Assembly (NCBI GenBank): GCA_013396655.1
Contig: WBMV01000084.1
Coordinates: 712,328-776,327 of the forward strand
From: Campylorhamphus procurvoides
Taxonomy: Eukaryota > Chordata > Aves > Passeriformes > Dendrocolaptidae
DNA: 64,000 nt
Reading direction: 5' to 3'
The notes below the pieces were generated by a model, which saw only the letters and a list, made by a program, of their open reading frames with translations, was not told the DNA's origin and searched no databases. Position 1 is the first letter of the stretch. Every line of letters starts with the position of its first letter. A program made the translations under genes and the position numbers. Below are positions 13,101 to 27,268 of this stretch, piece after piece.

Positions 13101-16100
13101 TAACAGGCTGTGACAACCAGTTGGCAACTGTGCATAATGTTATGCTATTCTAAAACACAGGGGCTATTTATATTCACCTTGTCATTACCCAGGCCAGCTC
13201 ATTAGGTTGTTTTGTCTGCAGATGAAAAACATGTATAAGCCCATGGAATTTCATTAAATCCAGGCTTTCTGAATCGCAGACTAGCACTGTAACTACTGGA
13301 ACCCCCTTCTTGGGCTGCCCTGATTTTAAATGAGTATTTAAAATGCCCTCCAGAGGCAGCCAGACTAGCTGTGAGCAGGGCTGGGCTGGTAGAGCACAGG
13401 GCAAGGCTGGCTGTCCATGGGCAGGGGTGGCCCAGCAGGAAAGCAGCCTGATGAGGAAGGAGCAGGTCCGGTTAGTCCAGGCACAGCCCAGCCACTGTCC
13501 TTTGGGATCAGCCCAGGATCCCATCCATCCCTGCTGCATTCCATGCCTAAACACTCTGGGAGCAGGAACTTATGGTATGATTTCTGAACACACAGCCTGA
13601 CCTAGTTAAGGCTTCCATTCACCACCACTGAGAGGACTGTAAGATAAAATCATGATAATTAAAAAGAAAGCAGACTGATATACACTGAGCATAATGTATT
13701 CTTAGCTTTCAAAACAAAAAATTTTTTTCACTTGATCTCAAGAGAGCTGGAGACTATTTAAAGAATTTAAAAATATGTTATCACAGCATATCAGCTGCTT
13801 CTAGTTCATCTTTGTTTTGTGGGTAAAAACCAATTAGCATATGGTGTTGGGTTGAGGAACAGATGCCCTTTTGCATCTCCAGTGGGTAAACGATGACACA
13901 CTAAATATTGAAGCAACCTTAAGAGAGGTTCAGGTTACCTATGAAATAATTCATGCTTCAATGCTTTTTGTCACATTTTGGACTTCAGATAAAGCCTTTA
14001 AAAATTAAAAAAGTTCCATCATCTTTACATTACCAATTCCTTCTAAACAGTGGCATTTGAAAGCATTCTTCTCCCTTCCATTCTTGTTATTTTCACTTCT
14101 TTCATTTTTTAATGGAATGGATAAATCATGTTGTGTTTGTGAAAGGCACCAGATCAGTAGCCCCAAAGACTCAAGTCTATTGAAGTTGTTTTCAGAGTGA
14201 CTTCCTTTTCCCATTATATAAATAGAGGATGGCAACCACCCAAATTCCACCAAGGGTACCCACAATAAGCAACATTTGAGGTGACCCTGACACTGCTGTA
14301 ATACTCCTAATACTGCCAACCCACCACTGGGCTCCTCTCCTCTTGCAACAAGTTGGCAGCTGCCAAACTGTTGCTATTTTACCTGAAAACTCTAAGTTTC
14401 AAAGGATAATACCCATGATGAAGCTCTATGCATAAATATATATAAATATAACATGCCAAGTAGCACAAAAACAGCCTTAGGATAAAAAAGAAAAAAAAAG
14501 TGAGAACTAATGCCTTGTGCATGATGTGTCATCTCTGTGATGCTACACTGAAATCTGCACAGAATAAAATAACCCAATCTAATGTTCCCAGTACCCAGTG
14601 GAACCAGCGGCCTAAAGGAAAACCTAGAACTGAAGAATTGCCATAAATTGGGGTTTAGTACTAATAATGGCTTGTCACTCAAAATTCCCAATTTGCAACC
14701 GAAATAATTTCCTGAGTTCATATATAACATGAATTAATATCTCAAATCTGGACAGAAATATTTTATTTGCTTACTAGCCTCCTGCCTTATGTATTATTTT
14801 CTGGTTCAGATTCTACAGCACTGCTACAACTGTGCATAACATATCCTAAGTCTACTGTGTAAGAGGGTTTTATTTAATAAGCCTTAGTATCCCAAGTAAA
14901 AGGCTCAGTACAATGAAGAATTAACTACCAGTGAAACAGGGGATTATTATAGATGCCACTAGAACAAGGAGCCAGTAGGCCAGCGCATTTATACAAACAT
15001 TCACAAATACAACAGACAGCAATATCCATGTTAAAATATTGAGATACACAGCTTGGGGCTGTATTTGTTTTAACCGTACACCTTATATAAGGCTGATAGG
15101 GCCAACCTAAGAGGGCTACACCACCTCATAAGAGCAGCTAACATCTACCATGGCACACAACAAAGTATCTGCTAGCACATACAGAGAAGAGAAAACAAGC
15201 TTCATTTGCTTGCTAGAAGACATAGCTTCAAACAGACCAACCTCACTCACATAAATTAGCTCTATTGATTTCGGGAGATTTAGACTGACAAACCTCTAAA
15301 GTGGGGTTGATCTCAGCTAAGCATAAACACTTACAAAGTGGATCTCTACATGTGGGTTAGGCAGCTTTAAGCTCCTTTTACAGCAGGCATCTACAGGGGG
15401 GTTAATAAACTTCAGTCCACGTGACAGTGGAAAGAAGCCGGTGGTTTATGGAGAAATCCAGAGGCTTCTACATTGGGTCAAGCTGAGCCTGTTCCCTTAC
15501 AGGGAGTCTCGATGCTTTCCATCAGCTAAATCCTTCCACCCCACTCTCTAGAATGCTCATATAAGGAAAAGGAAATAAAAAACAGAGTGCTGCTTAGGGT
15601 CTAAGGCAAAACAATTAATACAGTGAGGAGTCTTTTTCTTTTCTGTTATGAACAAAGACATCTCTGAGTAGGAACAAAGATAAGCAGAGCTCAGACTAGA
15701 CCCGTGAACATCTTTTTGGGCATCCACTTTGGGCATGGTTCTGCCCAAAGAGTTTCTGAAAAGCACTAATTTCAAATAAGCAACTTTAAAATTATCGTTC
15801 AAGACAGTTGGTTATACAAGTGAAACAAAATGTTTAAATGTTAATGAGACACAAAGTCACCCAAACTGCAAACCAAAATGATACTACAATTAATTTGAAG
15901 CAGTTCAGTTTGACAATACATTTCCTTAAAAAGTTAACTTCTTGGATTTTCATTTTCTGTTTCACTGAAAACAATAAAAGATTTTTTGTCATTTCCGTGA
16001 CTTGTTCCCATCTCCTATGCTTTCATGCAAAATCCAACCCTTTAGGGTAACATCCAGAAGACGTGAGCAAGGAATTACCAGAAGACCCAAATATATTTAA

Positions 16101-18011
16101 TTGTCACTGGAGTATTACTACAAAACTTTGCACTAAGGCAAGTGTCAGTCTCAGACATTTTCAGAAAGAAATGCAAGAGACTACAGAGCAACAGAAGCCC
16201 CTCTGCAACACTGGGGGCTTAATAAAAATAAATTCTGGCCCTCATCAAGCCAAAGAAAGGGACAGACTCTTGGCCAAGTTTGTGGCTTTGGTGAGGGTTT
16301 ATTTGTGATCAACCTAAAACCCTCAGGCAAAATTCTAACAGTTATCACAGCAAAACTATTGATGTGAGTCAGTAAATGTACCGGGAAGAAAGCCAGCCCC
16401 TGGGAGGTGTTTTTCTCCATTTTGTTGTACAAATACATTTGCGTGTGAGTTTTGTGTCTCCCTTCTTCCTCTCAGCTGCACAAGGAAATAAAGATATAGA
16501 GAAGCTGCACTGGCATTCTCTCTCAAGATGGTTATTTCACAAAAATGTTTTTCAAAGTTTACCTTAGACTTTTTTCCAAGGGAATAAATGCATTTTTCCC
16601 CAAGGTAAGTAACTAACACTTGCCCTCTCCATCTTAACTGGCACACAGGGATAAGCCGAACTCATCAATTCAATTGCCATAATAAATTTTAATGTTCTGC
16701 ACACACATTTTGTTATTCTTCCATGACTGAGAAAAAAAAATCATGTAAGAAGGAGGAAAATACTACACGTTCATAACAAGCTGGAGTATACAGAATAAAC
16801 CACTTGGGCTTTTCTGTATTCATAAAAATTTGACAGTAACTGCTCCAGCCATAGCTTTCAAAAATTACCCAAGGAACAGGCTACAGATTGGTCAGGATAA
16901 ACAGCAGGGTCAGAGTGGAATTAATTTCTATTAAAATGCATAGTGAAGGAGATTATACTAATGTCCCTTATGCTGACTACTGCTTTACTGCCCAAGTCAG
17001 TAGGATTGCAGCAGTCATTAGGATTAAAGAGAAAGAACTGAGTAATTCAGAAAATAGAATATTTTGGCTGTAAAACTTCCAGGTTTAATACAAGGGGAAA
17101 CAAAATTAAGTTTTAGTAAGGAACAGTGCAGCATACATTCTCATGGTCAGAAAAATCAAACATACAAATCCTGGTTGCTTCTATTCTGGAGAGTCATTAA
17201 GGGAAAATCTAAGTGTGGAAGAAGAAACAGAAGGATAGAATGAGCATTTCAATGAATTCCATTTCCTTCTCAGTAAAGTCCTTTTATTAAACCAAGATCC
17301 TATAACTCAGTGAAATTTGAGGGTAAGCAACTTGACCTGGAATCCTTTTTCTGAACTGTACTGAGGCACTTGTGGAGTGAATCTGCACAACAAAGAGCTG
17401 ACACCCCTGACTGAGTTTGTACCTTAAGGCGTACAATAAACTCAGCCAAAGAATCAATAGCTTGAAACATTCCATTAGAAGGAAAATGTTCAAGGCACTG
17501 AGGCCATTAGCACAAGCTGAACAAAATTAAGATATTAACAGAGTAAACAGCAACCCAGCTCTTCTACAAGTTATCCTGCACTTCTGAGTGAACACCATCC
17601 TAGTCAGGCAAAGGCACAAGGGTCAGTGTTCCAGGGCCTTCAGAGGCAGTGAGAGGAAGCAAAGAGTTTTTGGGTTTAAGCACACACCACAAACTGGTGA
17701 TTCCTGGAGACACACGTATCAATAATTAAACAGAGATTCGGGGTTGAAAAACCAGTCGATAATATACATTAAGATCAGACATTCCTTAAAAAATTGGCAA
17801 ATGTGGGTTTCAGAGGTTATGCATTCACACATAGGAATTTCTATTTAGATCCCTCATATCTGTCATTACTATATCGAATTAATGCTAAACACAAGAATTT
17901 TTAAACTGCAGTTCCTTACAGTGTTACACTTAAAGCCTGTAGTCAATTACAAAATATTCCTTGTAACTTAGCAGAATTTTACTGTTCTAGTGAAAGATTT
18001 AGGTATTTGTA

Positions 18012-18067
18012 TTGGTTTGGGGGTTGGGGTTTTGTTTTGGTTTTTTTGGTTGGTTCGTTGGGGTTTT
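18012..18067 (+). repeat. G/T-only low-complexity run
   Basis: For more than 40 bases the plus strand contains only G and T (TTGGTTTGGGGGTTGGGG and onwards), with a single C before it resumes. There are several GG to GGGGG runs. It could form an irregular G-quadruplex or an R-loop. It is most likely low-complexity drift. Confidence 0.6.
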
Positions 18068-21000
18068 ATGATCTATATGAGAAGAATATAATGAAAGTGA
18101 AATTTGAAAGGAGAAACAATTGCCTTCTGTCAATACGTTGCCATGCAGTTCTTACTAAGGCATGAATTAAAAAGGGGTTTACTGTGAAAGGACCAGCTTA
18201 CTTTTGCTACAGCATTAAATCAAATTACAGGAAAACATAGAAAATATATGCATTACAAAAAAACCACCCTGTATTCAGCAAATGAAATAAGACTTTTTTA
18301 GAAGTTTCAGGCATGGTCAAGACAATTCCTAACTCTACAAAAGTCTGCTAGCTGAAGTTTTGCCAAGGTAATACAAAGCAGCAGAGTTGACAGTACCAGA
18401 AACTGATGGACTATCAAGAGTTTCCCCTTGCTAGGCCAAATTGAACAGTTTTCTTTTTTTTTTCCCCCTGAACAGGACATGGTAACCCTGCAAATGTGCC
18501 TGCTTTGCCACCTTGAAATGGCAGACAATTTCAAATTGTGATGAACTGAAATTACCTCTGCACACAGCACCTTCCTTGCCCACCTTTATTTCTTATTCAC
18601 TAATTTGAAAGTATAAGGTAGCACTCCTTGTGCAAGAATACTTATACAAGAATCATTTGTGAAGCAAAACAAGGAACTACATCCAAGTCAGTGACAGAAA
18701 CAAACACCACAAGGGCCCCAGTCCCAACGTGCCCATATACAAAGGTCAAATGGCATTTTATCAAAGCAATTAACATACAATTTGAGCATAAACAAGGGGT
18801 AAGTATGTCCTCTGACAAAGAAGATTCCTAGCAAAAATAACAAAACAATTTCCACTATGGAAGCAAAAAAATGCACTTATTAAAAATGTAACAACACTTA
18901 TCTTCCTCCTGCAAGCATTCCTACAGCAATTCTGCTCACTGCAGAGGGCTCCAAACAGTGTCAAGTTTCTGTGCTTTGTTTCAGAAAAAATATTCATGCA
19001 CAGGGTGATTACAATATATCCCAAACACAATTTGCCATGTAAATATAATGACTGATTGAATTTGACGAGCCTCCTTCTAGAACAGTAAACACTGAAGCTT
19101 TTGTTTAGGGATATTAATCAGCTCAGCAAGCTCTGCGTGTCACCTGTGCCAGAATGAAGGAAAAATCACTCCCACCTGCTGGTAGAACAGCCACCAGTGC
19201 CATCCAAAGGAGGCAGGACCATTAACTCAAAAGAATTACTATTCCAAATGGCAGGCTTGCACCAGAAACCCATCGTGCCTGTAACTGATCACTCCATTAG
19301 CAGCAAGGATGCTGCTCCAAAGGCTGCCCAGGTCCAAACCAAGCTGCAAGAGCTTTCTGCAAATCCAGGCACACTGGCTGGCTCAGGAGCCTGCACATGC
19401 CCCTTAATATAGAGTCAAGACAGTATTGACTACACTGAGAATGTCTCTATGCCCTGTAAAGCTGACCTTAATTTAAGAATAATTAGAAAACGTAGACAGC
19501 AGGGACTAATACATCAAAATTCTTAACTGCAGCTTGGCCATCAGCAAGTCTTACTGACATTTGTGCCTTCCTCTGCCCAGTGGCAAAGAACATTACTGAA
19601 CATTACAAGTTCAGGTTCCTGGTGAATGGCAAACGATTATGTAAAAATCAACCAGGTGACTTAAGTGGTGAAGTTAGTGCTCTGATGGATGCCAAAATGC
19701 CATCCTCAGCTGTCAAGTACTAATTTCTTACAGGAGGGCATCATTCATGCTGAGCAAACAGGAAAAATCTTCAGCCGGTGAAAGAAATTATCCTCTGTGA
19801 ATTGGAACTGAAAATTTTATCTGACATGCCCACCTAGAACCACAGCATGAGGCTTCATAAGACACCAAAAAGAATAAATAATTATGATAGTAACTGGTCT
19901 ACCTTCTGAATTGATATATCCACATATACCTAGAGAAGAATATATGCTTTATAAAGCATTTTGCACTCAACAATGTTGCTGGAGAACTCTTTCCAAACTA
20001 GGTCTTCTGAAGTTTCATACCTATTAAATGCATGTTTTTACATAGTTATTACTTATACTCACACAACTCATTCATGAAAGCTCCTGAGAGTTTCTGCACA
20101 AAATTTTTCATTCTACATTTGATCCACTACTCCACCAGACTGTATGTGTACATTCCAACATGCACCCTGCACAACTCCAGCACGATTACCAAATCCCAGG
20201 GATTCTGCAGGGGCATGTCAGCCCAAAGGCAGCATGGCCACTCAGACAAACTAGTCAGTAACCACTCCAAATGTTTTGACTTTTCCAAGCTTGTAATAAT
20301 TAAGCCCCAAACCTGTCAAAAGCACATCCCTTTCCCAACTGACTAATGCCCTCAAGCTCTGAAGGTATGAACACACAGCTTGGCAATTTGTCAACTATTT
20401 TTCACTTATTTTTACATTCACTCATCCTTACAAATGGGGCAGTGCGTTCCTGAAACTAAGACTGGAAACTAAGACCACACGATCCCTCCAAGCTGAGCAA
20501 AATGGGCAGTGAGCTCGGAAGATATCCTGCAAAATACACGAAATAGCCAAGTACACTTTCTGTCTCAGTTATTAATGCTGCTGCTAATTTTGCTCTGTCC
20601 CAGTTTTTTGGCCATATGCAATCAGAATTCAGCTTAGCTGATAAAAAAGCAAACATGCTGCACTACAGAGCAGTAATGCAGTCATATCAGGACAATGAGT
20701 AGTCCTATTTCTGCCCAGGTATTCTTCACAAAAGCTTAGGAAGCACCTAGGGCACAATTAAATAATTATTTCTGGGATTACACGAGCTCTTTTGATGATT
20801 TTGCAATGTTTAAGAAATTAATGGGAGCAGGTGAGTGTTCTTTGCCATGCCCCTTTTCTGATGGCAAATAGCAACAAATGCAGCTTTTCAATTTGCACAA
20901 GCAGAGTACCTAGAGGGTTTCCCTCTGTTACCTGTGGGAGACTCAGATGGATATAGTTATTTCCAAGAGTTTAAACATCTAATAACATCAATTCAACATC

Positions 21001-24000
21001 TAAATTCTGAAGTTACTAGAAAGGTAGACTGATTTCTTTCTTACTAATTCAGACTCAGAAGTAAAAAACCAGAAAGTTTCTGAGATAACCCAGTAGGTAT
21101 TTGAGTCCTCCTTTTAATGTCAATATTCTTAGTACCAATTTGAAGCAATTACACTAAGCAAAATTTATTGTGTGGTTTCCTCCAAATTTGTATGAGCTGG
21201 TCTTTTACCCCCAGTTCTCTTTAGAGGAACAGCTACATAGCATGGCACAGCTCAGGGCATGGTGATACACATAGCTTTCAAATCCAAGATAAAAAGATTA
21301 TACTTGAGGTCAGCCAATAAGGAAGCACTGAATGGGAACTGGCCATGGGCAGACACACCTCAACTCACACCATGGAATTATAACATACTGGGGACACAAG
21401 GTCTGAATGTGTCCTAGAAACAAAATAATGTAGATTCCATCACTACTGAGTCACAGGTCAAGCAGTTGCTGAGGCAGAAGAAGTGCAGAGTGGGGCTAAC
21501 TGTGCTGACTACTGATAGCCACCAACTCCATGAACAAAAAGCCCACCTTGTGTGACAGGAAATCACTCCTCTCCTCTTGGATTGACATCTCTAGTTCTCA
21601 ATGAGTTACTTTAAGACAAACCAAAAATCTGTCTGTAAACAGAGAGTTCATCAGGGAGTTTCTAACGAGTAGAAAAGCATTGCAATCTAATAATCCATGA
21701 TAATGTTTTAACTTTTTCTTCCTTGGAAAGGTAACGCACATTAGAGAACGTTAAGCAGTTGAGGCTTCAAAATCACTTACAGAAAAAATCCAGAACATGT
21801 CTAGGAGACCTACAGAAATGGGATTTATAAGTATTTTAAAAAGCCCCTTTCTCTGACAGCCGTGTATTTTGTCATCATTTCTAATGTGAAGGTTTTTACT
21901 CTCAATGTCTGCTGATTTGATGGCACTTTTTGTGTCAGGTAAATGGCAGTGCCTAAAACATGTCAAGGCAATCAAGAGCCGATTTCAAATGTACATATAA
22001 ACAAACAAACTCATTCAAGAAGTTGCATACACTGAACTCCTGGGGAAAGAGCTTGCATTCAGCTTGGAGCCTCTGTTATAAGAAGTCTCTGTGGGGCTTC
22101 AAGACCAAGGAATTCCAAAATTGGCATTCTTCAGAAAGCAGAAAGGAAGTGTGTTGGACAAACAGGCTACTTCCAGACTTTTGAAAAATGAGTTATAACA
22201 AGTACATAAGGAGACTAACCTTACCTTCAGGTGTTCTTTTAGTAAAGTGGATCAAGTTAATGGAGAAAAATTAATTTTCATTCCCACTTACGCTATTTTG
22301 CATTGTAAGTACTTATTGAAATTTGGCTGATTACATAATTTAACATACCTGTTTAGCAGTCAGTCAGCTTTCAAAAACCTCTTTCAAAGAGATAGGCAGC
22401 ATAGGAACTACTACACATTTAAAACAGACATCCCATGACTAAACTTAGCTTTTCCTAACTACTTTTATCAGTAAGTTCCCAAAGTCCACTAGCTGAAAAC
22501 TCCTAACTTATTATGAGACATGTTTATACAGGAAAGTTAATAAAGGGGTAAAAAACCCACTCCTGGAAAACACGGTATGGTATTAGCTGAGTTTGGAAAT
22601 GGAAAAACATGAAAATGGAAAAAAATTCCATGGGGGAAAAAAAGAAATAAGGAAGTTGTGCTCTTCCCTGTGCCATAAGCACAGCCTGCCACATGGCATT
22701 GGTGCAGTCTTTTAAACTATTTAAATTTTCATCCAAACTCTCAAAACCAACCTTTTTTGTATCATTACCCATTTTAGTCTATATTGTAGGTCTGGAGCTG
22801 CTAAGGCAAGTTAAAACAAAAACACTGTTAGACATGAGATATCTTGAGGACATATACCCTGCTGAGTGCCAGGAGAAGGAATGTGGCCAAAACACAGACC
22901 TGAATTATCAATTACATATCAATTATACAGGTGCCTATTGCAACTGATACTTATATTTGTCCCCTTAAGGGGGATGTGAGACTATCCTGTAAGCAACTGG
23001 AACTGAAAGACATAAAATTTAAACATATGTGTTGCACAGCACTTACACAGGTGAGCAGCCCAGCCAGAAGAAACTCCCTACAAAGAAGGAGCAGGATTTT
23101 TTTCCCCTCTTCCTTCCTAAGAAGCAACTAAAACTTACAGTTTATCACATTCAAATTAGAGTCTTGAGAAAATTATGAAGCTCCTTACACTTCATGTGCT
23201 GAAGAAGGGCATGAGTATGACTTCATAAAATTACCTTTTGAATTTTTTTAATTTAAGAGACTCACTCTGGTGAAATAAACTGGGCTTCTTGGGTGTAATT
23301 TAACATCAGTGAAAGGGTATCTTTTCCCCACTTTGTGTTGAATTGGCCCTTCTAGGTAAATTGCTCAAATAAACTCTGCTTGTTGGATGATAATTGAATG
23401 AGCTTGGGGAATTATGACAGTTCCAGGTGTCGACAAGTTGGGAGAAAACAACATCTGTTCTCATCAAATAGCAGAAAGGCAATTTCGAAGTCACTTTTAA
23501 TAAATTTGTGGCGTAAACATTAAATAGAGGGTAAAAGAGATACCTTAAAAATTAAAATAAAATTACACTTTTTTTATTAGCTGAATATAGCAAAGCTAAA
23601 CTGCGACATCCCACTTTGTTGTATTGTCATTTTTTCCTGTCATACATTGCACTGTCACATTCCCTGTAACAACAGCCAGACAATTACCTGGTGCACACTG
23701 ACATGCAAGAACAGCCTGGCTGGCTGGGTGCTAGCTCAGCACAAGGATTAAAAATAGACAGGCAGCACAGAACACACTGTTAACTATCTGCCTTTGCCTG
23801 TAATTTGACACAGCATTTTACATAACTCCTGTAATAATTACATTATCTTTCATGCTTGTAAACACTTTGATTCCTCTTTCCCTTCCCCACCCTTATGCTT
23901 CAGACCCAGTTGCTTATGTGGGGATATGAAAAAGTAACTCCACAGATGTGAGGGAAGGAAGGGCCACCCTTCCCTGATGCCAGCCTCACCTCAGCTATCC

Positions 24001-26891
24001 AGGGCAGAATTCTGGGGCAGCAGAGGGGATAGAGAAATGGAGTTTCTGCTTTATATACTGCTCTGCACAGACCATTCCTCTCCCTTCCAAGCCCCACAAC
24101 ACCTCAGATGTACGAACAGCAATGACAGCAATTTATGGGAGTCCAGCAGAGAGAAGATTGTAGAGCAAGAACTGTGAGTACATTCACGCTGACTGAGAAC
24201 TCAGTTCAAGGTCCCCCGTTACATTCTTTCTGTGGGAAGAATGTAATGTGAAAAAAATAATTTAATATATCTCAAAATCTTAAGGGTTTTAGTGTAAGGA
24301 AAAATCTCAAGACAGAAACACCATTACACCAGGACTCCCTTGTTCTCACTTCCAAATAGAAACCTCGTACCTTAATTTTAGTAGCAGAAATGCTGTAAAT
24401 GCACATAGATGACTTTACTACTTACAGATTGTCATAACTGGATAGTTAAAATTATAATCCAGCTACTGGAGAAGCAAATATCCAGAATTATCTTCCACTG
24501 AATCTGTGCCAACACACACAATATTGAGTAACCCTTCCTCTCTGTTCCATCTTTCCCTAGGGCAGCTAATTGACTTTTTGAAGGGAGTTGCATGGCATTC
24601 CTACCTGGCAAAACTAGGACAAATACACAAGCTTTAAGTCTCAACCTGCCAAAAAATGTATTCCCTGTGGTTGACCCAACACTGCAAACAAACGGAGAGT
24701 TCTTATTCCTGTAAACATGTTCTCAACTTCAGCACAGCCACTGACAGCCCAAAAGCTGCTCACACAAAGGTCTTTGTGTTAAAGTGTAGCCAGAAAGTCA
24801 CTGGGGGGTATAATAAGGCATAATTGGAAAAATATCAGTCTCCATGATCACACCAGTTTTATATTTACCACCTCATTATATTAGCACAACTTGGGGCTTG
24901 GGGATTACTCCATTAACTACACTTAAATGCTCTCATCAGTGACTGGGCAGCTTATTTCACTGCTGACAGCCACACAGAAGGGCTGATTATCCATCAATCC
25001 CTACAATGGATCCAGGTGGTAAACACACAGCCACGTGGGCCAGGGTTTGTGATGACACTGACACTCCAGCTCTGGGACCTCAGCTTTTTTTGCCACAGTC
25101 AACACCTCTCTCTCCACAGTGTGAAGACAACACCAGTATTTCACCAGATATTGCAACCTTTTGCCAGACTATAAGAGAAGCTTTTGTTTTCCTCTTCATC
25201 TCAGAACACAAATAGGAACAAGCCTTTGGAATACATTTAGACTAAATTTTTCTTTAATGTTAATTTTCAGGAAGGTTGCCAATCCATTTTTAGCAAACCG
25301 TTTGCTGTTTAATGTCTCTAGGCAAGGCAGAAGAGCTCTAATCAATAGAATCAAAATAAATGTTGAGAAATTATGTGCAATTTTACAAAATCAAAGGCAT
25401 TTCCTAAATACTGTCAAGCAGACAAAACATACTGACGTCTTGTCACTGCAAGCAACTAAGGAATGTTTCCCACATTACAATACTGGGTTTTCTCATAACA
25501 AGGAATTTTACTCTGTCTGAAATTTAGAAATTCTCCAACAGCAGCTTAATTATGAAAAAACAGAAACCAGGGCTGTGTGGTTAACAGTCTGCCCTCAGGA
25601 GCTAGAAGGTACAACATAAAGAGCTTTACCTTTGCTTGCTTCTTCAAACCTGCTATTGCTCAGGTAAAACAGAGCACTAACACACGGTCTGAACACCTGA
25701 TTTCAGCACACTTCAGGCAACACTTCTGTCCTTTGCATTTCCAGGCTGCAGGAGGCTGGTCCTGCTGCCACCCTACTGAGCGATTATGCAAACACACTCA
25801 CATTTGCTCCAATCAAGCTCTTCCCTCAGCACTTGCACTACCATTTACAAACTCTTCCATGTCAGGCCATATCAGGGATTGGTGAGGTCCCTTCCTACCA
25901 GCAAGACATAGGGATCCTTGGTTTAATCATTAAAAGCGCACACATAGAGATATGAGAGAATATATATATATTAAATATTTGTATGCATATTTACATATTC
26001 ATTTGCTTGCAAAATTTCTCAGTACTTAAATGAGTAGTAGAATCAGCACTATGAGGATATTTTTAAATAAATTTTATGTATTTTTATGTAAGAAAGGCAT
26101 AAACCATTTGGAAAACTCATGTGTGTTTACAGAATGGCATTTATATGGAGTATAGCAATAAATCAACGAGATTAAAATGTTTCTGTACCAAAACCATTCC
26201 TGTTACAATGGCTGCATTTAGAGAAATGAAAACTGCAAGTGGGAACAATGTATCCAAGCATAAGTCTTCTGTTGTCATTTTTTACTGCTTTTCCTGGTCT
26301 TGCTGCTTTTAGTGTCTAAATTCATCAGCTTTATACATCCCTTTGGAACTTGTGGGGCATTTTTTTAATGTTGGTTTGATTTATGTCTATCAGTTTTAAA
26401 TTAATTTTAAACTTACACAGCTTTACAATATGCAAAAATTTTAGTAAGCAGAAGCTTGAAATATCTCATTCAGTTACTTCTAAGTTTAATGATGTCATAA
26501 TCCTTTATGGCTGACATCACATTGTAAAGTCACAGAGTATTAAACCCAGGATCAAAATAAGAACACATGATAATATGGAGGCTAATAGCAACACATTCCT
26601 GGTTCCAGGATCTTGCTTCTGAAATTCTGACTCTATGCAAGCAAAATATTTCTTACTTCATTAAGGATGCTACACACACATTTTAAAAGATCCATATAAG
26701 CCAAATCAAATAGATTTAGTCTTCAATTTCTCAATGCTAGATTTAGCTTAACTAGCAAATATTTGTAGTAATCTACTAGATGTGAAACTGGTTTTAAGAG
26801 CAACAAGAAAGTAAAAGGCTTTCAGAAGAGAATCAAAGATGGTGTGTTACTTCTTTCCCCTCCATGGAAACTCAATAGCTCCAGTTTCACC

Positions 26892-26929
26892 AGTTTCCAT
26901 CACACCAGTGGAAACTCCGTGGTTTCCAC
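26892..26929. repeat. Pair of overlapping, mutually exclusive hairpins
   Basis: AGTTTCCA (26,892-26,899) pairs with TGGAAACT (26,909-26,916). GTGGAAAC (26,908-26,915) pairs instead with GTTTCCAC (26,922-26,929). The shared middle arm can pair with only one side at a time. Both stems are perfect over eight bases. Confidence 0.6.
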
Positions 26930-27238
26930 TCAATAACTGCAGTTCCATATTAACTAAAAAAAAGGACAAAGCATTCAGGTATTCGTGTGCAGCCTGTAGC
27001 TTTTCCTATACTTTTCTCCTCCCTGACTCTCCTTGTCCTCCAAACTGTTACACATGAAGTAAGCACATCTTCTAATCAGAAATTCCACAGAAATTACAGC
27101 ATACTACTCCCACACCCTTTGCTTGAGCAACTTAAAATATTCCTGTTAGCACAAAGAGAAGAGGGAAAGGCTGGCATCACGTGACCACTCACTATACAGC
27201 TGGTAAAATTATAAATACCTCAGAGAAAGACAAATATA

Positions 27239-27268
27239 CAGAATAGTTATTTTAAAAAAACTATTCTG
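27239..27268. repeat. 30-base near-perfect palindrome
   Basis: CAGAATAGTTATTTT is followed directly by AAAAAAACTATTCTG. The two 15-base arms are complementary at 14 of 15 positions with no spacer. This could extrude as a short cruciform. No coding or transposon context was seen. Confidence 0.75.
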
